Shown here: positions 38,267 through 45,483 of the stretch, piece by piece
How positions within the stretch are numbered: position 1 is the stretch's first letter
Layout: each line of letters begins with the position of its first letter
Origin: PALSA-1003 sp963741315
GTDB lineage: Bacteria > Pseudomonadota > Gammaproteobacteria > Burkholderiales > Casimicrobiaceae
Direction of reading: 5' to 3'
DNA length: 64,000 nt
Assembly: GCA_963741315.1 (NCBI GenBank)
Contig: CAVUHK010000001.1
Location: forward strand, 434,001 to 498,000
The notes under the pieces: generated by a model
What the model was told of the DNA's origin: nothing
Databases searched by the model: none
What the model saw: the letters and a program-made list of their open reading frames with translations, nothing else
Made by a program: the position numbers and the translations under genes

Positions 38267-38955
38267 TGAAGCTCCACGTCGTAGGCCGGCGCGGCGCCGT
38301 CGCCGACGTGCAGGAACGCCTCCAGGCGAAGATCGCTGCTGGCGATTACAAGACCAGCGAGCGGCTGCCCTCCGAGAGCGAGCTGTGCCGCACCTTTGGC
38401 GTCAGCCGGCCGGTGGTGCGCGAAGCGCTGATGAGCCTGCAGGCGCTGGGCCTAACCACTTCGCAGCCGGGCATCGGCACATTCGTCATGTCGGATCGCG
38501 TGCGGGTGCCGCTGTTGCTCGGGCGCTATTCTCCCGGACACGTGCGCGAAGTGCGGCGTTGCATCGAGATTCCCGCCGCGCGCCTGGCCGCCGAGCGTCG
38601 CAGCGATCGCGACGTCGGCGAGATCGCGGTCATCCTCGCGCGGCTGGACGATTCCGATAACCCCGCCCGGCGCAACCAGCTCGACGCGAGCTTCCACATC
38701 ACCATCGCGCGAGCGTCGTCCAACCCGCTGATCGTCAAGCTGGTGGAAGACCTGCGCAGCGTGCTCGAAGAACATTCGCTCGCCGCCGCGCGGGCACCTT
38801 ATCGCCGACGCGCCGCCGCCGAGGAGCATCGCGCGATTTATGACGCGATCGTCGATCGCGACCCCGACGCCGCTGCTGCGGCGATGGAAGCGCATCTCGC
38901 CGCGGCCGAGCGCAGTCTCACCGCGGTCGAATCGAAGGAAGCCAAAGCGAAATGA
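38266..38955 (+). CDS. GntR/FadR-family transcriptional regulator
   Basis: The 229-residue protein has an N-terminal winged helix (ERLPSESELCRTFGVSRPVV) and a C-terminal all-helical FCD effector domain (REVRRCIEIPAARLAAERRS, FHITIARASSNPLI). FCD residues Asp and His could bind a metal and a carboxylate effector. ATG 38266 is chosen from the domain start. It overlaps the phosphotriesterase-like gene by 4 bp and probably controls the surrounding cluster. Confidence 0.88.
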   Translation: MKLHVVGRRGAVADVQERLQAKIAAGDYKTSERLPSESELCRTFGVSRPVVREALMSLQALGLTTSQPGIGTFVMSDRVRVPLLLGRYSPGHVREVRRCIEIPAARLAAERRSDRDVGEIAVILARLDDSDNPARRNQLDASFHITIARASSNPLIVKLVEDLRSVLEEHSLAAARAPYRRRAAAEEHRAIYDAIVDRDPDAAAAAMEAHLAAAERSLTAVESKEAKAK

Positions 38956-39995
38956 GTCAAATGAAGATTCGCACCGTGACCGGAGACGTCGATGCCGGCA
39001 AGATTGGTCGCACGCTGACCCACGAGCACCTGCTGTACACCTACCCCGGCGGCGAGTACGACCACCTGTCGAGCTTTCGTCTCGACGACGCGGTCGAGCG
39101 CATCTCGCGCGAGCTCAAGGAAGGCATGGACGCCTTCGGCTACGCCACCATCGTCGACATGACGCCATGCGAGGTCGGCCGCCATCCCGAGCTGATGAAA
39201 GGCGTGGCGCAGAAGACCGGCTGCAACGTCATCGCCGTCACAGGCTTCTTCCCGGAAAGCATGGGGTTGCCCTACTGGTATAAGCGCCAGACGGTTGACG
39301 AGCTCGCCGATTTCTACGCGCGCGACATCACACAGGGCATGGTATTCGGCGGCTTCCAGACCGACATCAAGGCTGGCGCGATCAAGATCGCCACCGGGCA
39401 GGAAGGCGTCAAGCCGAAGCCCAGCCCGCTCAGCGCGAATGGCCTGCACATCAGTCTCGCCGAGGAGCGATTGATCCGTGCCGCCGGACGCGCGCAGAAG
39501 AAACTCAACGTGTGCATCAACACGCACACCGACCCGATGGACTACACGGTCACCAACCCGGGCATCGAACAGCTCGATCTGATCGAGGCCGAAGGCGGCG
39601 ACCCCGCGAAGGTCATCATCGGCCATGCCTTCGTCGAGCCGAACAGCGTCGAGCAGATAATCGACATCTGCAAGCGCGGCGCCAACGTGCAGGTCGATCA
39701 CCTGGGCATCCCTTGGCGCCACGAGGAGGGCGACGACCTCGACGGCACCATGGTGCGAATGATGTGCGATGTCGCCGACCGAGGGTTCCTCTCGCAGATG
39801 ACCATCACCTACGATCGCTGGTTCTTCAATCCGCGCGGGCCGGCGACGGCGGACAATCCGCAACTGCTCAACGAGAAGGTAGGGCTCGGGCATCTGTTCA
39901 CGAGCTTCGCGCCCAGGCTGGAGAAGATGGGCTTCGGCGCGAAGGAGCTCGAGACGATCCTGGTCGACAATCCGCGGCGCATCCTCGCGTTCTGA
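38952..39995 (+). CDS. Phosphotriesterase-family metal-dependent hydrolase
   Basis: The 347-residue TIM-barrel protein has metal ligands in LTHEHLLYTY, NTHTDPMD and IGHAFVEPNS, with a bridging-Lys region near TDIKAGAIK. PTE-family relatives hydrolyse lactones, phosphotriesters or related esters. It is translationally coupled to the FadR-type regulator upstream and the Bug receptor downstream, suggesting degradation of an imported compound. Confidence 0.85.
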   Translation: MSQMKIRTVTGDVDAGKIGRTLTHEHLLYTYPGGEYDHLSSFRLDDAVERISRELKEGMDAFGYATIVDMTPCEVGRHPELMKGVAQKTGCNVIAVTGFFPESMGLPYWYKRQTVDELADFYARDITQGMVFGGFQTDIKAGAIKIATGQEGVKPKPSPLSANGLHISLAEERLIRAAGRAQKKLNVCINTHTDPMDYTVTNPGIEQLDLIEAEGGDPAKVIIGHAFVEPNSVEQIIDICKRGANVQVDHLGIPWRHEEGDDLDGTMVRMMCDVADRGFLSQMTITYDRWFFNPRGPATADNPQLLNEKVGLGHLFTSFAPRLEKMGFGAKELETILVDNPRRILAF

Positions 39996-40988
39996 TGCGA
40001 AGTTCGCTCATGCGTCGCCGGCTTGCCGGAATGATTGGCGGATTCGCGATTGTTGCGCTCGGTGCCTTCGCGCTTCCTGCTCTAGCACAGCAGTTCCCGA
40101 CCCAGACCATCAAGCTGCTCGTCGCCTTTCCGCCCGGCGGTGGCGCCGATGCGGCCGCGCGCATCCTGGCGACGGGCCTGGCCGAGCAGACCGGGCAGTC
40201 GGTGGTGGTCGAGAACGTTTCTGGCGCCGGCGGCACCATCGGAACCGCGCGCGCCGCGCATGCCGCGGCCGACGGCTACACGCTGCTGGTCGGCACGCCG
40301 AGCACGCATGGCTCCAACGTCGCGGTGTACTCGAGTCTCGACTACGATCCGGTGAAGGACTTCGCGCCGGTGATGCTGATCGGCACCTCGCCCTTCATGC
40401 TGCTGACCTCGGCGGCGTTCGAGGCGAAGTCGGTGCAGGAGCTGATCGCGATCGCCAAGGCCAACCGGGCAAGGTCAACTACGCTTCGTACGGCAACGGC
40501 AGCATCAACCATCTCGCCGGGGAGCTCTTCGCATCGCTGGCCGATATCAACGTCACGCACGTGCCGTATCGCGGCAGCGCGCCGGCAATGACCGACCTGA
40601 TGGCGGGTCGCGTGCAGTACACCTTCGATGGGCCGACGGCGCTCGGGCAGGTGAAGGGGGGCAAGGCGAAGCTGCTCGCGGTGACGAGCAGCAAGCGCAG
40701 GTCGGCGTTCCCGGACGTGCCGACGGTCGCCGAATCCGGTGTGGCCGGGTTCGACGTCGTCACCTGGTTCGGCCTGTGGGCGCCGGCGGCAACGCCAAGC
40801 CCGTCGTCGACGACCTGAACGCGAAGGCCAACGCCGCGCTGCGAACGCAGACGGTGAAAGACGGCTTCGCGCTACTCTCGCTCGATCCGGCAGGAGGTGC
40901 GCCCGATGCGCTTGCGAAGCAGGTGCGCGGCGAGATCGACAAGTGGATCGACATCGCCCGCAAGCGCAACATCAAGATCACGGAGTGA
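39995..40988 (+). CDS. Bug-type solute receptor (TctC family), two apparent frameshifts
   Basis: Periplasmic binding protein of the tripartite tricarboxylate-receptor superfamily. It has a signal peptide (ALGAFALPALAQQ), then FPTQTIKLLVAFPPGGGAD, DGYTLLVGTPSTHGSN, VTHVPYRGSAPAM and AVTSSKRRSAFPDVPTVAES. Single missing bases near 40466 and 40787 split it into three frames; corrected length is about 331 residues. ATG 39995 overlaps the previous stop. No TctA/TctB genes are present. It is convergent with the amidohydrolase, overlapping by 11 bp. Confidence 0.82.
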
Positions 40989-41925
40989 GCGCGCGGCAGC
41001 GCGGCAGCAGCCGCCGCGCATTCTCAACCTCGATCTGGCGCAGGACGTCCGCGCTCAGGTTCTGCGCATGAAATTCGGCGAGCTGGTCGGTGCTTTTGCG
41101 CAGCGGCGCGTCGGTGCCAAGCAGGAGCTGCGATGCGTCGACAAGCTGCAGCGCCGACATCATTCCCACCGCGTGCATACGCAAGGCAGTGTCGTAGTGC
41201 AGGCTGCGCAACAGCGTGCGCACACCCTGCGGCACCTTGGCCGCGAGCGTCGGGTCGACCTGCGCCGCGCGCGCGAGATGCTGCGCAACCAATGGCAAGA
41301 TGCCACCCACGTGCGCGAACACGAAACGGATGTTCGGGCAGCGCGCGAAGGTGCCGCTGAACAGCAGACTGGCGATGGCGCGCGTCGTGTCGACCGGGAA
41401 CTCGAGCACCCAATCGGCAACGCCGGGAAGAAGGTTGCGGCAACAGTCCGGCACCGTCGGGTGAACGTACGCGACCGCGCTGCGGCGCTCGAGCTCGTCG
41501 AAGACCGCTGCGAATGTCGGGTCGCCAAGCCAGCAATCGCCGTAGCTCGTGAGCAGCCCGATGCCGTCGGCGTGCAGCGTTTCCAGCGCGTAGGCGATTT
41601 CGCGCAGACTTGCGTCGACGTCCGGCAATGGCAGGCTAGCGAACAGGCCGAAGCGACGGCCATGGTCTGCCACCATGCGCGCCCCGTAGTCGTTGCATTC
41701 GCGATTGATGGCGACCAGACGTTGGCGCGGAATCAAGGCGAGGCCCGGTGCGGTGATGGAAGTGAATGCGGTGGCGATGCCGGCCGCGTCCATGTCCTCG
41801 ATCGAGACCTGCGGCGTCCAGTGGCGCGCGACGCCGCGCGCGAGATAGTGCTCGTGTTCGCACAGCTGCGCCACGAACGGCGGCGGGAACAGGTGATGAT
41901 GGACGTCGATGCGCGCGCCATGCAT
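40978..41925 (-). CDS. Amidohydrolase-2 family protein (ACMSD-like)
   Basis: The 315-residue TIM-barrel protein has metal-binding RIDVHHHLFPPP at the N-terminus. VHPTVPDCC, FVFAHVGGILPLVAQHL and LLGTDAPL follow, a pattern typical of ACMSD/5-carboxyvanillate-decarboxylase-like enzymes. The reaction may be a decarboxylation or hydrolysis of an aromatic or cyclic intermediate. It lies opposite the Bug receptor and divergent from the alpha/beta hydrolase. Confidence 0.8.
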   Translation of the reverse strand: MHGARIDVHHHLFPPPFVAQLCEHEHYLARGVARHWTPQVSIEDMDAAGIATAFTSITAPGLALIPRQRLVAINRECNDYGARMVADHGRRFGLFASLPLPDVDASLREIAYALETLHADGIGLLTSYGDCWLGDPTFAAVFDELERRSAVAYVHPTVPDCCRNLLPGVADWVLEFPVDTTRAIASLLFSGTFARCPNIRFVFAHVGGILPLVAQHLARAAQVDPTLAAKVPQGVRTLLRSLHYDTALRMHAVGMMSALQLVDASQLLLGTDAPLRKSTDQLAEFHAQNLSADVLRQIEVENARRLLPRCRALTP

Positions 41926-41987
41926 ACGAGTGCTTATACAACGAATCGCACGACGGCGGCAGCGGATCTTCGCAAGGAAATTGCAGC

Positions 41988-42740
41988 GTGAAGATCACTT
42001 ACCATCGCCAGGGCAATGGTCCGCCGGTGCTGCTGATTCATGGCGTGGGCGGCGCCGCCAGTCATTGGGGACCGATCTCCGAAGCGCTGGGCGCAAGTCA
42101 CGACGTCATCGCCATGGACCTGCGCGGTCATGGCGGGTCGGATCTCATCGCGGGCCCGCTCGACGCTTACGAGATGGCGCGCGATGCGCTGCAGGTGCTC
42201 GACGAGTGCGACGTCGCCAGGTGCGCCGTCGTCGGGCTCGCGCTCGGCGGTGCGGTCGCGATGGCGCTCGCGCTCGACTATCCCGAGCGCGTGGCCAGGC
42301 TCGCTGTCATCGGAACGGTCTGCGGCCGCACGGCGGAGGAGAAGCGCCGCGCGCTCGATCGTGTCGCATTCCTGAAGACGCATGGCCTCGCCGCGCTCGC
42401 CGATTCCAATCGCGAGCGCTGGTTCACCGACGCCTTTCGCCAGGAGCATCCCGACGTCGTTGAGCGCCGGGTGGCGCAGGTGAAGACTTGCGATCCGGCG
42501 TCGTACCTGCACGCGTTCACGGTGTTCTGCACGGCGGACTTCGCCGATCGGCTGGCGGAGATCGGCGTTCCGACCCTCGTCGTCACCGGCGAACACGACC
42601 TCGCCGCGACGCCGCGGATGGCGAAGCTGATGGCCGAGGGGATCGGCGATTGCCGGATGCACGTACTGCCGGGGCTGCGCCACAGTGTGCTTATCGAGGC
42701 GCCTGCGCAAGTCGGCGCGCTGCTGGAGGCGTTCCTGTGA
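41988..42740 (+). CDS. Alpha/beta-hydrolase fold protein with Ala at the nucleophile position
   Basis: The 250-residue protein starts at GTG 41988 after an AAGGA site. The oxyanion region is LLIHGVGGAASHW, the acid is VVTGEHDLAATP and the His is LRHSVLIEAP. The nucleophile elbow reads VVGLALGGAVAM, with Ala85 in place of Ser. This would abolish classical esterase chemistry, though some family members use other mechanisms. It is otherwise similar to enol-lactonase or C-C hydrolase types and is probably part of the catabolic cluster. Confidence 0.8.
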   Translation: MKITYHRQGNGPPVLLIHGVGGAASHWGPISEALGASHDVIAMDLRGHGGSDLIAGPLDAYEMARDALQVLDECDVARCAVVGLALGGAVAMALALDYPERVARLAVIGTVCGRTAEEKRRALDRVAFLKTHGLAALADSNRERWFTDAFRQEHPDVVERRVAQVKTCDPASYLHAFTVFCTADFADRLAEIGVPTLVVTGEHDLAATPRMAKLMAEGIGDCRMHVLPGLRHSVLIEAPAQVGALLEAFL

Positions 42741-42774
42741 TTGCCGGTGCGGTGCCCGCCCGGCGACGGTGTGC

Positions 42775-42783
42775 TGTCTTACA
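42775..42783. promoter_or_regulatory. TGTCTTACA operator-like site 3
   Basis: Identical to site 2 at 38258, placed just after the alpha/beta hydrolase gene and 105 bp before the next ATG (42880). Confidence 0.5.
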
Positions 42784-42834
42784 GGTCGGCGCGCTGAGGA
42801 TTGCGCCGGCCGAAGTCCTGCTCTACAGTCCTGC

Positions 42835-42843
42835 TGTAATACA
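42835..42843. promoter_or_regulatory. TGTAATACA operator-like site 4
   Basis: One mismatch from site 1, 60 bp after site 3 and 37 bp before the amino-acid binding-protein ATG. Paired with site 3 it resembles the pair at 38156/38258. Confidence 0.45.
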
Positions 42844-42879
42844 GGTTGAACCCCGCAACACTTCCACCCGGAGAACGTC

Positions 42880-43762
42880 ATGACCGCAAGGCATAGCAGT
42901 GCATCCCGTTCCGCCGCGCGCGGAGTCGCTTCGTCACCTCGATGCTGGCGGCCCTCGCGCTATGCGTCAGCGCCGCGGCGAACGCAGCAGTCGACGAAGC
43001 CGCGCGCGCGATGCTGCCCGACGACATCAAGCAGCGAGGCACGCTGATCGTGGCGATGCCGCTCGACTTCGAACCGTTCAACTACCTCGACGAGAAGAAC
43101 GAGCAGACCGGCCTCGATGTCGACATGCTTCGCGCCATCGGGGACAAGCTCGGGCTCAAGGTCGACATCCAGCGCATCGGCTTCGCGTCGATGATCCCGG
43201 CGGTGTCGGGCGGACGAGTCGACGCTGCGATGTCGGCGATGGGCATCCTGCCCGCACGGCTGCCGCTGGTCTCGTTCGTGCGCTACGGACACTTCAGCAA
43301 CGGCCTGGTCGTGCGAAAGGGCAACCCGACCAAGATCCGCAACGACGACGCGTGCGGACACACCATCGCCGTCGAAAAGGGCACGCAGCCGCTGCTGGTA
43401 TGGCAGAAGAAGTCGGACGAGTGCGTCGCCGCCGGCAAGGGCAAAATCGAGCTGCTCGTGTTCGAAGGCAAGGGACCGCAGGTGCTGGCAGTCGAGTCGG
43501 AGCGCGCCGAAGCGGCGGGCGTCGGCTTCGCGACTGCATCGTCGCGGCCAAGCATTCGAACGGGAAGCTCGAAGCCGCGCCCGGCGGTCGCGTGCCCGGC
43601 GCGACGGTGGAATGCGGCATCGCCTTCAACAAACAGAGCGTGAAGCTGGGCCAGGCGATGGAGGCGGCGCTGAATTCGATGGTGAAGGACGGCACGTACG
43701 ACAAGATCTGGGAAAAATGGTCGTTGAGTCCCGAGCGCGCGCCGCCGGCGTTGTTCCAGTAG
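42880..43762 (+). pseudogene. Amino-acid ABC transporter binding protein, frameshifted
   Basis: The start at ATG 42880 has a GGAGA ribosome site. The signal-peptide core (LAALALCVSAAANAA) and body (TLIVAMPLDFEPFNYLDEKN, FASMIPAVSGGRVDAAMSAM) are in a different frame. A second shift near 43529 leads to DCIVAAKHSNGKLEA and CGIAFNKQSVKLGQAM. This is an SBP_bac_3-type periplasmic receptor for polar amino acids. At least two shifts and decayed partners downstream suggest a pseudogene, though sequence error could contribute. Confidence 0.75.
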
Positions 43763-43765
43763 CGC

Positions 43766-44345
43766 GTGCCGGCGAACACTCCCTCCACGGCACCTGATCC
43801 GCGCGCGCTGCCGCGCGCGGATCTTCCGCCCGTCCCCCTGGCGCGTCCGGGGCGGCGCGTCGCCGCCGTCCTGGTGCTGTTGCTGGTCGCGTGGATGGTC
43901 GCCGTCGTCTTCACCAACCCCAACTTCCAGTGGAAGGTGGTCGGGAAGTATCTCTTCGGCAAGGAGATCCTCGACGGGGTGAAGCTCACCATCGAGCTCA
44001 CCGTGTCGGCGATGGCGATCGGCGTGACGCTGGCGTCGCCGCGGCGCTGATGCGCCGTCAGACAACCAGCTGCTGTCGCGCGCAGCGAAGGTCTAGATCG
44101 GCGCGTTCCGCGGCACGCCCGCGCTCGTGCAGCTGATCTTCTGGTACAACCTCGCCGCGCTGTTCCCCAGCATCACGCTCGGGATTCCGTTCTTCGGCCC
44201 CGACTGCGTCTCGATCAACGCCAACGCGATCATCACGCCGATGGTCGCCGCGAACCTGGGACTCGGCTTGTGCGAAGGCGCGTACATGGCGGAGATAGTG
44301 CGTGCTGGCATAATCAGCGTGATCCAGGCGCTCGAGCCGGGATGA
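43766..44345 (+). pseudogene. Amino-acid ABC transporter permease, broken and truncated
   Basis: The protein begins at GTG 43766 with a hydrophobic segment (VAAVLVLLLVAWMVAVVF) and GVKLTIELTVSAMAIGV. A frameshift near 44036, then an in-frame TAG (44096-44098) where Tyr is expected, precede IGAFRGTPALVQLIFWYNLA. The EAA-like part GLCEGAYMAEIVRAGI stops at IQALEPG, losing the last helices. This is HisM/GlnP-like, and it is non-functional as read. Confidence 0.75.
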
Positions 44346-44604
44346 CGATGCTCGCGGGTGTCGAAGGCGATCCGCCGGTCAAGACAGGCTTCCCCGTGGT
44401 CGATGCCGCGACCGGCAAATCCTGGGCGCGCTGGCAAGCTCGCGGCGTTTCGCGAGCGAGATCACGGGCACGGACTGCTTCCTCGATGTGAGCATGTAAC
44501 CGGGCGAGCGTCCCTGCTCATGTACCTCGTTCGCGTGCGAGACGCTGCGCGTCGGCTGACGCTCGGGCAGGAGATCAGCGCCTGGCGCATCGGCGAACAC
44601 GGCT
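44342..44604 (+). pseudogene. Fragment of a CaiB/BaiF family CoA-transferase
   Basis: The fragment begins GDPPVKTGFPVVDAATGK and, after a one-base shift near 44418, continues ILGALASSRRF...GTDCFLDVSM to a stop. This parallels the CaiB core (PPVKTGVPIVDLATG, then GQFLDVSMLD). The downstream tail LTLGQEISAWRIGEHG may be a further piece. Only about 50-80 residues of a 400-residue family remain, lodged between the permease and ATPase remnants. Confidence 0.55.
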
Positions 44605-44689
44605 AATTCGGCCTGGCGCAGCCCCGCCGCAGACACGTTCGCGTCGCTGCGACGGATGGCTCGACGATCGAAGCGCGACTGACAGCGCC

Positions 44690-45440
44690 GGCGCGTCGAA
44701 GTGCTGCACGGCATCGATCTCGACGTGGCGCCTGGCAAGGTCGTGTGCGGACGGGCCGTCCGGCTCGGCATCCACGCTGCTTCGCTGCATCAAGCGCCTC
44801 GAGCGTCCCGGAGCGGGCTACGTTCGTGTCCACGGGCAGATCGTCGGGTACGCCTGGTGGGCGATCGCCTGCCGAAGTCGGCGAGCCGGCTGTTCGCGCG
44901 CGCGCCGCGATCGCGATGGCGTTCCAGCGCTTCAACCTGTTCCAGCACGTGACGGTGCTCGAGAACGTGATGCTCGCGCCGAAGCTGGCGCGTCGCGGCG
45001 ACGCCGCCGAGGCCGATCGCAGGCGCTAGCGCTGCTCGAACGCGTCGGCGTCGCCAGCAGCAGGACCGCTATCCGAAGCCTTTCGGGCGGGAGCAGCAGC
45101 GTGCCGCCATCGCGCGTGCGCTCGCGATGGAACCGACGTTCATGCTGTTCGACGAAGCCACGTCGGCGCTCGATCCGGCGGTGGTCGGCGAAGTCCCGAC
45201 GTCATGCGCACGCATGCGCGCCGGCTGTCATGGTGGTCGTCGCGCGCGAGATCGGCGTCGCGCGCGAGTTGCCGACGAGTTCGTCGAACATGGACCCCGA
45301 TCTGGTCGAGGACGCGGGCCGCCGTGCCGGCGCTGCACGCGCCGTTCGAAGCGCGCACGCGAGAGTTCTTGGCCGATTGCTGTGACAGGCTTCGCCTCGT
45401 CGAGTGGATTTCATCCGAAGCCGGCGCACTGCTAGAATAA
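44690..45440 (+). pseudogene. Amino-acid ABC transporter ATPase, multiply frameshifted
   Basis: Pieces of a GlnQ/HisP-like ATPase can be read across frames: VEVLHGIDLDVAPGKVV, GPSGSASTLLRCIKRLE (degraded Walker A), FQRFNLFQHVTVLENVMLAP, GREQQRAAIARALAMEP, FMLFDEATSALDPAVVGEV, and a terminal TREFLA. The many shifts and degraded Walker A show that it is dead. It completes the binding protein-permease-ATPase order of the decayed transporter. Confidence 0.75.
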
Positions 45441-45483
45441 AGCGCATACCGATCGGCAGGTTCAACTCTCTACGCAGGGGACC

